The notes under the pieces: generated by a model
Told to the model about the DNA's origin: nothing
Seen by the model: only the letters and a program-made list of their open reading frames with translations
Databases searched by the model: none
Shown: positions 22,496-30,674 of the stretch, piece by piece
Numbering within the stretch: the stretch's first letter is position 1
Layout of the letters: every line of letters begins with the position of its first letter
Made by a program: the position numbers and the translations under genes
NCBI GenBank assembly: GCA_004009845.1
Contig: RMBW01000189.1
Coordinates: forward strand, 1-64,000
Reading direction: 5' to 3'
DNA from: Davidsoniella eucalypti
Lineage: Eukaryota > Ascomycota > Sordariomycetes > Microascales > Ceratocystidaceae
DNA length: 64,000 nt

Positions 22496-25400
22496 CTACG
22501 ACAATAACCAGGCAGAGTACAGCGACTGGACAGTGACATCCCAGTTCTTCTTGGTTTTCTCCGTGAAGATGCGCCAGGCAACAGTGTCTTCCACATGTTC
22601 CAGGGGTTCCCACGTCGCATCTTGGTAGCCTAGCCATTTGACGAGGGCTTGCTTGTGACCTCGGGAAGTGCGCTGTTTCAATATTGCCTCCACCCTGTAC
22701 TCACCAGCCTCCAATGAGGGGTCCTCAAGCGCTTCCCTAGCCGTGATTGCGACAGGCTCATCGTCCTGAATCTCCTGAGATGGCAAGGGGTTGTTTGGGG
22801 CGCGTCGGATGAGGCTTACATGAAAGACTGGGTGAATATCCGAGGGTACGTTCAGGCGAACGTTATGGCTGCCTACAACTTCCAGGACAGTGTACCGTCT
22901 AGCTAGCCAGTCTAGCTTCTTTGAAGGCCTTTCCGTAGTCAGGTGCTTCGTGTTCAGGTAAACTAGGTCTCCTACTTTGAAACTTTCAGAGGGCTGGCGA
23001 AGACGGTTAGCACTGTTCTCCTGGTGTTCTTGGGCGGCTGCCATGGCGACAATAGCGAACTGGGTGGCATCACTTAGCTTTGCTAACCAATCCTGGGCCC
23101 CGCGCACTGGAGACTTATTCGAGGCTGGGGGCCCTTGTACAGATGGTTCGATAATGTCGACGTTAAAACCGTGGGTCATGAAGAAAGGAGAGAGGCCTGT
23201 AGCGGAAGAGATCCTGTTGTTTAGGGCGAGTTGCGCTTGGGGCAGCAAGGAGGCCCAGTCGTCCTGGGCGAAGGAACAGAAATTGCGCAGGTATGTCTCA
23301 ATCTCCTGATTACTGCGTTCTTGGCTGCCATCCGTCTGAGGATGGAACGCTGTGGACAGGCGACGCTGAATGCCGAATCGGCGACATACTTCTCCCCAGA
23401 ATAATTGAGCAAATTGAGGCCCTCTGTCGGAGACGATTGCTTGAGGAAAACCGTGGTGCGAGAAAACATGGATTAGCAAGGCTTCCGCGGTGGCTTGTGC
23501 GGTTGTAGACGACATAGGGATCAGGATTTGGGACTTAGACAGGCGGTCGGTGACACCCAAAATGGAAGTATAGCCCGAAGAGGTAGGTAGTGGGCCAATA
23601 AAGTCCATTGCTAGTTCAGCCCAGGGTCTAGACGGTACAGGCAGAGGTTTCAATAGACCGCGCTTCTGCTCTCGCCAGATCTTGCTCTTGCCGCAAGAGG
23701 AGCAGTTGGACACGAATCGTCGGACGTCGTTAGTCAGACCAGGCCAGGCATACTCGCGCGATACAAGATCACGAGTGATTGCTCTTCCTGGGTGTCCGGC
23801 CAGGGTAGAGTCGTGAATTTGCTGGATGATCTTGGTTCTCAGGGGTTCGTAATATGGGACCCAAAGTCTATCACGCCAGCGCAGCAGTCCGTCTTGGTCA
23901 ACCTTACATTCGCTCATCTGCCATTGCAGACCCCAGTCGGCGGGGAACGAGCGGGCTTCGTCTCGTACTAATTTACGAGCCAGCCACCAGCGGTTATTAT
24001 TGGCAAGGGCTTGGTTCCATAGGTCAGTCATCTCGGGATCAGCGAAAGGGGATGATACTACTTCTCTAGTTGCGTTATCGTCAGTCGGCGCATCCTTGTC
24101 TGGCTCCTGAGCCCAAACTGCGCCGATTACTACCAGGTCATTGCTCGCCTCACTCTTCTCGAGGAGTTGGTGCACACGACTAGCCAGCCTATCGTCTTTT
24201 TCGTCGGCTGGCATGTCCTGGTCCCTTCTTGAAAGGGCGTCTGGTACGATTTGTTCGGTGCCTGGGCGGTGGCGCAGGCAGAAGCTAAAGTCAGAGAGCT
24301 CATATCCCCAGTGACGCTGTCTCTCGGCAAGCGTCCTCTTAGTGCGAAAGTACTCCAGATTACGGTGGTCAGTGTATACCACAAAGTCAACCCCTAAGAG
24401 GAAATGGCGCCATTCTCGAATGGACCAGTAAATAGCCAACATCTCTTTGTCGTGAATCGGGTAATTGGCTTCCGGGGGAGTAAGTTTGCGCGAGAGGAAG
24501 GCGATGGGGTGCATAAGGCCATCATCGCCTCGCTGGGATAATTCTGCTCCTAAGGCGTAACCAGACGAGTCGGCGGTCAGTACAGTTTCTTTCAGGGGGT
24601 CAAAAGGAGTCAGAACAGGGGGAGTAAGGAAGGCTTTCTTAACTTCGGCAAAAGAGTGAGCGCAGGCATCAGACCATACGAAAGGTGTGTCCTTCTTAGT
24701 TAACCCTACCAGAGGTGCCATTAATTCCGACAGTCGAGGCACAAAGTCTCTGTAGAAATTCACGAAGCCGATAAACCCGCGTAAACCTTTCAATGTCGTA
24801 GGTGGTTTCCATTCGCGAATCGCTAGGGTTTTCTCGGGGTCTGCCTTGATACCAATACCAGGGCCGACTATGAATCCGAGGAACTTAATCTCCTTAGCCA
24901 GAAAGTGACACTTGCGCAAGTCGAGTTGGAGGCCGGCTTGGTCGAGTGCATGGACGATCTCGAGCACTAGTTGTCTATGCTCCTCCTCAGTACCGCTGGA
25001 ATAGATATCCACGTCATCGATATAAGCGCTGCAGCTAATACCCAGCCATTTCCGAAGGACCGAGTTGATGTAGCGTTGGAAAGCCGCAGGGGCATTGGTT
25101 AGACCGAAAGGGATGACGTTCCATTCGAAGGCCCCTAGGGGAGTCCGAAAAGCGGTTAACTCCTCATAGCCAGGGGCTATACGAATACGATGAAAAGCAG
25201 CAATGACATCTACCTTGGACACCCACTTGGCTTCCGAAATTTGCCGCAGGGTGTCGTGGATAAGGGGTAGGGGGTACGAGTCCTTTTTGGAGATAGCATT
25301 GACTGCGCGGTAATCCACACAGAAACGAATTCCACCTCCAGGTTTCTTTACAAATAGGACCGGAGAGCCCACTTCAGACTTGGTGTCCTTTATCCATTTA

Positions 25401-26098
25401 GTAGCCAGTAGTTCCGTCAGCGTCTTCTGCATCACCAACAACTCTGCGCGAGACAACGGGTACAGCGATTGTATAGGTAACGTCTTTCCCTCCAGCAGCT
25501 CGATCTTCAAGTCCACTCCAGGCCGGTGCGGCGGGAGGTCCTTGGACGCTTTTGCCTCGAAGGCAGAGGCTACGGGTCTTAACCACTCAGGTAGCGGCGG
25601 TCTCTCCTGTTCCTTTTGCGCTAATGCTCTGTTGACGTCCTCCAGCGTAATACGGAAGATGGCGAGGTCGTCGTCGTTGTCGCAAAGGGCATGAAATTCG
25701 TCAGGAGTAAGTTCTTCGGCTGTAGGTACTTCAATCTGCCCGGAACGAGGGTGCAAGTGCACGTCGTGGTTGATGAGCCAGCGTTGACCGAGTATTAGGT
25801 CTTCGGTCTGGCCGGGGACGACGTAGGCCCATATGTCCTCGTGGTGGTCGGGCAAGTGTAGTGTGAACTGGGCGATTTGGGTGATGACGGGAGGACTGGT
25901 TTGCGATGCTGCGAGGGATACCTTACGAGGTTCGATGGGTAAGGTCTTCGTGGCGTAGGTGAGTAGGCGCGGGGGAACGACGGCGAGGCAGAGACAGCCA
26001 CTGTCGACGAGAGCCTTCGTAGAAAAAGTATTCATAGATAAATCTAGATACGTTCCCTTAGCTCCCATCTCTAATCTAACTATCTGTTCGCCTTCCAT
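22496..26098 (-). CDS. pol: Pol polyprotein of C2 (PR-RT-RNase H-IN-chromodomain)
   Basis: The reading frame has 1200 codons and no break. Rough residues: protease DSG at 32-34; RT from about 200, with CVDYR near 265 and the catalytic YIDD near 358; RNase H with ADSSGYALGAE near 510; integrase HHCC zinc region near 765-800, then D, D, E near 828, 890 and 931; chromodomain about 1130-1180 (YRVEAILKQ, VKWLGY, TWEP). The three aromatic cage positions (Y, W, Y) are present, as in chromodomains that bind methylated H3K9. The frame stays open upstream of this ATG to the slippery site at 26146, so the natural product is probably a Gag-Pol fusion made by -1 slippage. Family identity is clear; function of this copy is inferred from its intact frame. 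Confidence 0.95.
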   Translation of the reverse strand: MEGEQIVRLEMGAKGTYLDLSMNTFSTKALVDSGCLCLAVVPPRLLTYATKTLPIEPRKVSLAASQTSPPVITQIAQFTLHLPDHHEDIWAYVVPGQTEDLILGQRWLINHDVHLHPRSGQIEVPTAEELTPDEFHALCDNDDDLAIFRITLEDVNRALAQKEQERPPLPEWLRPVASAFEAKASKDLPPHRPGVDLKIELLEGKTLPIQSLYPLSRAELLVMQKTLTELLATKWIKDTKSEVGSPVLFVKKPGGGIRFCVDYRAVNAISKKDSYPLPLIHDTLRQISEAKWVSKVDVIAAFHRIRIAPGYEELTAFRTPLGAFEWNVIPFGLTNAPAAFQRYINSVLRKWLGISCSAYIDDVDIYSSGTEEEHRQLVLEIVHALDQAGLQLDLRKCHFLAKEIKFLGFIVGPGIGIKADPEKTLAIREWKPPTTLKGLRGFIGFVNFYRDFVPRLSELMAPLVGLTKKDTPFVWSDACAHSFAEVKKAFLTPPVLTPFDPLKETVLTADSSGYALGAELSQRGDDGLMHPIAFLSRKLTPPEANYPIHDKEMLAIYWSIREWRHFLLGVDFVVYTDHRNLEYFRTKRTLAERQRHWGYELSDFSFCLRHRPGTEQIVPDALSRRDQDMPADEKDDRLASRVHQLLEKSEASNDLVVIGAVWAQEPDKDAPTDDNATREVVSSPFADPEMTDLWNQALANNNRWWLARKLVRDEARSFPADWGLQWQMSECKVDQDGLLRWRDRLWVPYYEPLRTKIIQQIHDSTLAGHPGRAITRDLVSREYAWPGLTNDVRRFVSNCSSCGKSKIWREQKRGLLKPLPVPSRPWAELAMDFIGPLPTSSGYTSILGVTDRLSKSQILIPMSSTTAQATAEALLIHVFSHHGFPQAIVSDRGPQFAQLFWGEVCRRFGIQRRLSTAFHPQTDGSQERSNQEIETYLRNFCSFAQDDWASLLPQAQLALNNRISSATGLSPFFMTHGFNVDIIEPSVQGPPASNKSPVRGAQDWLAKLSDATQFAIVAMAAAQEHQENSANRLRQPSESFKVGDLVYLNTKHLTTERPSKKLDWLARRYTVLEVVGSHNVRLNVPSDIHPVFHVSLIRRAPNNPLPSQEIQDDEPVAITAREALEDPSLEAGEYRVEAILKQRTSRGHKQALVKWLGYQDATWEPLEHVEDTVAWRIFTEKTKKNWDVTVQSLYSAWLLS

Positions 26099-26110
26099 CG
26101 TATCCTCCTT

Positions 26111-26146
26111 ACCAGGGCGCGACTTGTCCTGGTCACCTAAAAATCC
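26111..26146 (-). promoter_or_regulatory. Probable -1 frameshift signal of C2
   Basis: On the minus strand GGATTTT (26146-26140) runs into the gag stop TAG (26139-26137). ACCAGG (26133-26128) pairs with CCTGGT (26116-26111). The stem bases differ from C1 (GGTCAGG/CCTGACC) on both sides. Pol is in the -1 frame and open through the site. Confidence 0.75.
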
Positions 26147-28044
26147 ATCAAATCATCCTCATCAGTGGCCGGGCGGTGCGTGTTGGTAGAGGCCACCACG
26201 GCGGTGCTTTCGGACGAGGGCAGCAGGCGATCCATCATCAGGTGGTCCGTTTTCGCAAGTTCTTCACGTACTGCAGGGCGGACTTCATCACGTATGGCCG
26301 TCTTCACAGCGCTGTTGATTGCGTTGACCAGCACCTTGTTCGTCTTGGGTCCATGTAAGGTTCTGCGAGAGGGGCATTGGTTGGCGATGTGCCCGGGCTG
26401 CGAGCAGATGAAGCAGGCTCCTTCTCGAAACATGCGATTGCGTTCAACAGGGTTAGGACGTGGCTTGTCATTGCGGGGTTGCTGCGGTTGACGAGGTGCG
26501 TTGTTACGTGAAGGGGGCTCGGCACGCGCTCTCCAGTTGTCGCTGTCACGGTAGTGGGTAGGACGCGAGGTCTTCTTCGTGTAAGGACCGTAGTAATCGT
26601 GATGGCGGCTGAAATGGTCGAGCAGGCTCTCAGTGACTTCCCTGTAAGTAGGCAGGCTCCAGAGGATGGTGGTCTTGACCACTAGCTCTTCCCGTGTGGC
26701 GCGACGTAGGAGGTCGATGAGCATGTCGTCGTCTTGCATACCTGCGGCCAGAGCTAACCCTTCGAAACGGTTGAAGAAGTCGAGGAATGATTCGTGGGAC
26801 TCCTGGCGGGCACCAAAGAAAGCAGTGCGGGCTTGCGACTTACGGGCACGGCTGCGGAACATGAGGTCGAGTTTGTCTAGCAGCTTGTCGTATGAGCCGG
26901 GCTGTTCGCTAATGGAGACGAAGAATTCGTTGAGTTTGGCGCGTGTGTCGGTGCCCAGTCGGCTGAACAGGTAAGCAGTTCGGGCCAGCTCGTCGCCTAT
27001 AGCTCGGCCATCGATTCGCATCTTGAAGACTGCTAGGGTTCGCCAGTTTTCATACTCTGCGTGAGTGCCTCCAAATTCGATAAGGTGAGGCTGAGATGGG
27101 CGGACGCGGCTACGGGATCTCGAACGTCTTCGGGTAGTGACGGCAGTAGTTGGGACGGGAGGCATGGCGGGAGCAGTGGGTTCAGTATGGTTGCCTATGA
27201 CCAATTGGGACAGTAGCGAGACAGTGTCCTTCAATTCCCTAAGTTCATTGAGCAGTGCATTGTCGGCAGGCTGAGGAGCGCGTGAATGGGCAGGGCCAGG
27301 AGAACGCGTCGGCTGACGGCCACGGGATGGAGGACGCGACGCGTGGCGGACAGACATTCCCATGCTTTCGGCCAGACGGGCCAAGTCAGAGTCAGGGGAA
27401 GGGTGTTGGCTGACAGAAGGGCGACGACGAGAATGGGTATCTACACCAGGGGCAAAGTGGGATAGGCTTCGAACAGAGGCAGCGCGACTGATGGCACGGG
27501 TGTGAGTGGTCTCGTACGAGATTAGTTCCTCAGCTTCATATGCAGCGGCCCTTGTAGCGACTAGGGGAGCGCGGGAGGAGTGCACGGGGTTACCATCCTT
27601 ATCACGCGGGGGAGAGCGTGGGATGCCGATGAAACAGGAGGAGAGGAGACGTGAGGACACGTGAGCACGAGCACGCGCTTCGCGGATTACGCGGTTACCA
27701 CAGGCGACGTGGCCAACAAAGTCACCGGTGAAGGAGAGGTGGCCCAAGTTATCGTGAAAGTGTTCCTTATGGGCGAGGACGTCGCGTGTGGAAGGGCAAA
27801 AGCCAAGGAGGGAGGCCAGACGGGCGCGCTCCTTGCGCTTGAATAGTGCGAGGTAACACCAGCCGGGTTTGCGCCAGGCGCGTTTCGTAGGTAGGTCAAG
27901 GGCGGACAAGATGTAGCCCTCAGCTGGTTCCTGGTTGGGGTTCAGGGTGAAAACACGCGCTAGGGCAAGGTTATGCCAGGTGTGGTAGACGCAGCGAGTT
28001 AGGGTAGCAAGGAGACCCCAGAACAGAAATAGCAAGCCAGACAT
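26137..28044 (-). CDS. gag: Gag of C2
   Basis: The start at 28044 (MSGLLFLFWGLLATL, context CACCATGT) is chosen because the frame upstream of it lies in the leader repeats, and because C1 starts at the matching place. The protein has 635 residues: a hydrophobic segment (about 2-20), GWCYLALFKRKERARLASLL (about 59-78), HFHDNLGHLSF (about 92-103), an Arg/Ser/Pro-rich linker, a capsid-like region, and one CCHC knuckle (CFICSQPGHIANQC). It ends DDLMDF-TAG. It would form the particle and bind RNA; the hydrophobic start suggests contact with membranes. Confidence 0.93.
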   Translation of the reverse strand: MSGLLFLFWGLLATLTRCVYHTWHNLALARVFTLNPNQEPAEGYILSALDLPTKRAWRKPGWCYLALFKRKERARLASLLGFCPSTRDVLAHKEHFHDNLGHLSFTGDFVGHVACGNRVIREARARAHVSSRLLSSCFIGIPRSPPRDKDGNPVHSSRAPLVATRAAAYEAEELISYETTHTRAISRAASVRSLSHFAPGVDTHSRRRPSVSQHPSPDSDLARLAESMGMSVRHASRPPSRGRQPTRSPGPAHSRAPQPADNALLNELRELKDTVSLLSQLVIGNHTEPTAPAMPPVPTTAVTTRRRSRSRSRVRPSQPHLIEFGGTHAEYENWRTLAVFKMRIDGRAIGDELARTAYLFSRLGTDTRAKLNEFFVSISEQPGSYDKLLDKLDLMFRSRARKSQARTAFFGARQESHESFLDFFNRFEGLALAAGMQDDDMLIDLLRRATREELVVKTTILWSLPTYREVTESLLDHFSRHHDYYGPYTKKTSRPTHYRDSDNWRARAEPPSRNNAPRQPQQPRNDKPRPNPVERNRMFREGACFICSQPGHIANQCPSRRTLHGPKTNKVLVNAINSAVKTAIRDEVRPAVREELAKTDHLMMDRLLPSSESTAVVASTNTHRPATDEDDLMDF

Positions 28045-28102
28045 GGTGACTTGGACGTGTGCGAGAAGCGGGCGAGCGGACGGATAAGGCAGGTGCAATA
28101 GG

Positions 28103-28390
28103 GCAAGCAACCGGCTTGGACAGGACGAATAAAGGCAAGCAAACGGCTTGGACAAAGGGAGAAATCAAGCGGTCGGCTTGTACAGGAAAAGGGGCAAGCG
28201 GACGGCTTGGACAGGAAAAGTGGCAAGCGGGCGGCTTGGACAGGAAGAGAGGCAAGCGGACGGCTTGGACAACAGAGAGGGCAAGCGGACGGCTTGGACA
28301 ACAGAGAGGGCAAGCGGACGGCTTGGACGGAAGAGAGGGCAAGCAGACGGCTTGGACAGAAAAGAGGGCAAGCAGACGGCTTGGACAACA
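28103..28390 (-). repeat. C2 leader: ten tandem hairpin repeats of about 29 bp
   Basis: Ten units carry GGCAAGC, a variable 4-5 nt loop and GGCTTGGACA. CAAGC pairs with GCTTG in every unit, while the loop (GGAC, GGTC, AAAC, AACC, GGGC, AGAC) and the spacer vary. The array lies between the primer binding site and the gag ATG. It could act in RNA packaging, dimerisation or translation; no function is shown. It is not a CRISPR array. Confidence 0.85.
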
Positions 28391-28403
28391 AAACTTAAGA
28401 GTT

Positions 28404-28480
28404 ATCGGTCTCAAAATGAGACGATATACGAGGATTTGCAAGGAAAAATGGTCGTAAAAGTGGATTGAATTGAGACCGAT
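28404..28480 (-). promoter_or_regulatory. Self-priming pair of C2
   Basis: On the minus strand ATCGGTCTCAA (28480-28470) in the 5' LTR is complementary to TTGAGACCGAT (28414-28404), which starts 2 nt after the LTR. The putative transcript starts at 28480. Confidence 0.82.
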
Positions 28481-28595
28481 GAGGGAGAAAGAGAAACTAA
28501 GACTAAACTACGAGGGAATCGGTCCCTATTTATGTCAAAGTCAAGTAGGGCCAAGGCATGACTTGGCCAATACTGATGGGCCTTAGACCCTTACA
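28417..28595 (-). repeat. 5' LTR of C2
   Basis: 179 bp with a TATA-like ACATAAATAGGG on the minus strand. The target duplication CTTGG follows at 28596-28600. Confidence 0.95.
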
Positions 28596-28600
28596 CTTGG

Positions 28601-28807
28601 TCACCTGCACACCCGAGCGTCTGCAGGATAAGATTGCTGACCTATTTTGGAGTTATTTCTGTTTCTGGAGTTATTTCTGTTTTTGGATATTTGAGTACCC
28701 TGGTACTATACGGTTTTAAGTTTGCATACACCATGCTACAGGGGTGTTTTTTGTATGTTTAGACGTAAAATTAGTGTAATTTTTCTGCCGATGGGGGGGG
28801 AGACTAT
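28601..28807 (+). mobile_element. 3' non-coding end of a C1-type element
   Basis: No ORF is present. The stretch holds a direct repeat (GGAGTTATTTCTGTTT, twice) and ends in the polypurine tract GATGGGGGGGGAGACTAT next to the LTR. C2 inserted at its left edge; the matching left flank is 21958-22026. It could be the lost 3' end of C1, but the flanks of the two outer LTRs (GGACT and AAAAT) do not match. Confidence 0.7.
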
Positions 28808-28988
28808 TGTAAGAGACTAAGGCCTAGTAAGGTTAGCCAAGGCATTCCTTGTCAGTACTAGAATCGGCTATAAGTAGGGACCTATTCCCGCCGATTATTA
28901 GTCATAGTTTCTCTTTCTCCTTCATCGGTCTCAATCGAACTACTCTTTTACGACCAGTTTTCATCGCAACTCCTCGTATATCGTCTCA
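28808..28988 (+). repeat. C1-type 3' LTR
   Basis: 181 bp, about three differences from the C1 5' LTR (8266-8446). The following bases AAAATAATTGC belong to the old repeat seen at 37928 and 59299, so the element inserted into a copy of that repeat. Confidence 0.9.
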
Positions 28989-29329
28989 AAAATAATTGCA
29001 AGAAAAAAAAAACTTTAGAAAGTTATTTGTGGAAAAACCTCGAAAGTAAAAAAATTCTAATTTTTTTGATTCCTAAAAAAAGTTTTTTTTTAAAAGAAAA
29101 AACTTTAAAAACTTCAGAAAATTATTTGTTAAAAAAGATTTGAAACCCAAAAAATTGAAACTTAAATTTTTTTTATTAGTAAGCAAAGTCATAGATAAAT
29201 TCTTATTTATTAATAGATTTTGGCCAATCACCGATCCGTTTAGATCTGAACCGTTTTGAAAATAGGGACAAGGGTGCCCAGACTGAAATGTATGCACGTT
29301 TCCGCCCGCAACGCCGCCGAATAATACCT
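28989..29329 (+). repeat. Third copy of the end of the 3.9-kb repeat
   Basis: About 341 bp matching 37928-38269 and 59299-59640 with few changes. It is A/T-homopolymer rich, then has the GC-richer end CGTTTCCGCCCGCAACGCCG and AATAATACCT. The next bases are AGGG, as in every other copy. The small Lys/Asn/Phe ORFs here are low-complexity artefacts. Confidence 0.85.
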
Positions 29330-29423
29330 AGGGAGGGGAGAGGGGGTATTGCATTAGTCAAGTCCGGGCACGAATTAGAACATCACCATCATGAGAATCT
29401 GTATAAGCATTGAGCCTTTATCT

Positions 29424-29603
29424 TTGACGATCTACGACGAGAACGAGGCTTGAAAAGATAGAAGTATAAAAGTATATTCAAAGGTTGAAGAAGATAGAGA
29501 GGAAAAGGAAAGAACTAGACAAGAATAAGACGGCCTCCTTATGTAAAGGTAAACGGCTGTGGTATCTACCACAGTCAACAATAATGGGTCCTAGATCCTT
29601 TCA
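29424..29603 (-). repeat. Solo F-type LTR
   Basis: About 180 bp related to the F LTRs at 60114-60304 and 63031-63221, with several changes. TTATC flanks it at 29419-29423 and 29604-29608. The LTR end has decayed (TGTG to TTTG). It lies about 165 bp before the ATG of the dioxygenase-like pseudogene, so it is in the old promoter. Confidence 0.85.
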
Positions 29604-29769
29604 TTATCACACTGAAGAACTCTTTTGATTTCCTTTCTTCATCACATCATTCCATAACAACATCTCTCTACCATTCTCTTCTTACTTCCGACTTTCTTTC
29701 ATTTTACAACTTCAACTTCAACTTCATCTACTCTCTTTTCACTCTACTATCAACAACTTATCTTTCAAA

Positions 29770-30674
29770 ATGGTCTTCGTTCACAGCATCATCGCTACTC
29801 TGGATGTCGCGGCCTCTCTTGCTAACGCTCACCTTGGCCTCAGCATCGTATAGGAGGCTCTTGAGCGCCGTGATTACCTCTCCAATACTAAGCGTTATTC
29901 TCTTACTCACTGCTGAGACGCTCAAGGCTCTTGATGTCACTGCCGTACGCTAAACATGAGATCGAAAGGTGATTTCTGACTTCTGTCCTGACTACCAATC
30001 ACAACAAGACCTCTGAGAGTTACACTCTTAACACTGACGCTTCCACTCTCTTTGCTGGGTACAACATCCTGACCTCAGGAGTCACTCAGGGTCCTTACTG
30101 TAAGTTTTCTCTATACATTTGATCTATCAGCTTTTGTTCTAGTTTACTATTTCCAATGTTGCTGGAGAGTATGTCTGTGAAGACATCTCCAAGACCCAAG
30201 AGGGTGTTGATTTGCTTATGGACTATTAGGTCATCGATGTCGACACTTACAAGCCAGTCCCCAATGTCTTGTTGCCAACTTCAAGTCTATCTTCCCTGGT
30301 CACTACACTTCTCGTGCCACCCACATTCACATTATGCTCACCCCAATGTCATTCTTCTAGCTAACTCAACTCTTGGCTCTGAGAACTATGCCAGCCATGT
30401 TGGCCAGACCTTCTATAACCAGGACCTGGTCTTTGCTGTCGAGGTCTACGAGCCCTATGCTACAATACCTAGACTCTGGCTACCAACGCCAAGGACTCTA
30501 CTCTGGTAAGCGAGACTGCTACTTATGAGGTCGGCCCTTTTGGAGTACACCCTACTTGGCAGTGACGTCTCTGACGGTATTTTCCCACAGTTGGCCTTCA
30601 GCATTAGCTCCACTTCTTCTTCTACCATTACTCTCACTGCTTATTACTACGAGTCTGGTGGTGTTTCTAACTAA
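29770..30674 (+). pseudogene. Intradiol-ring-cleavage-dioxygenase-like pseudogene
   Basis: The start MVFVHSIIATL...ASLANAH resembles a secretion signal. Pieces such as SNTKR, TQGPY, AGEYVCEDI, EGVDLLMDY, FPGHYTSRATHIHI, LGSENYASHVGQTF and NQDLVFAVE match fungal secreted intradiol-dioxygenase-like proteins, which are non-haem Fe(III) enzymes with two Tyr and two His ligands. The His pair region (HYTSRATHIHI) is kept. A probable intron lies at 30100-30142 (GTAAGT...TTCTAG) and joins the frame. Stops and frameshifts occur near 29850, 29910, 30228 and 30350. The part between PVPNV and FKSIFPGHY is deleted, which should remove the second Tyr ligand region. It is a dead gene; the remaining tail ends at TAA 30672-30674. 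Confidence 0.75.

Larger units (their letters stand above)
22027..28595 (-). mobile_element. Element C2, complete young Ty3/gypsy chromovirus
   Basis: A 6569-bp element flanked by CTTGG at 22022-22026 and 28596-28600. The two 179-bp LTRs look identical. Order on the minus strand: 5' LTR, self-priming site, hairpin-array leader, gag, frameshift signal, pol, polypurine tract, 3' LTR. Both genes are open. It sits inside the 3' end of an older C1-type element (right flank 28601-28988). Its LTR differs in sequence from C1-type LTRs, so it is a separate subfamily. I judge it potentially autonomous. Confidence 0.95.

Noticed and set aside
28103..28390. Possible CRISPR array (regular units of about 29 bp)
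   Set aside because: Units are contiguous with only short variable parts, lie in the leader of a retrotransposon in a eukaryotic genome, and recur in C1. There are no spacers of uniform length and no cas genes.
8266..28988. C1 as one giant nested element from the LTR at 8266 to the LTR at 28808
   Set aside because: The LTRs are similar, but the outer flanks are GGACT and AAAAT, so they do not share a target duplication, and the left flank is B1 while the right flank is the 3.9-kb repeat.
29770..30674. Repeat-induced point mutation as the cause of decay
   Set aside because: Some changes fit (TGG to TGA in B2 gag, stops in the dioxygenase gene), but I cannot compute dinucleotide indices here and many lesions are indels, so no claim is made.
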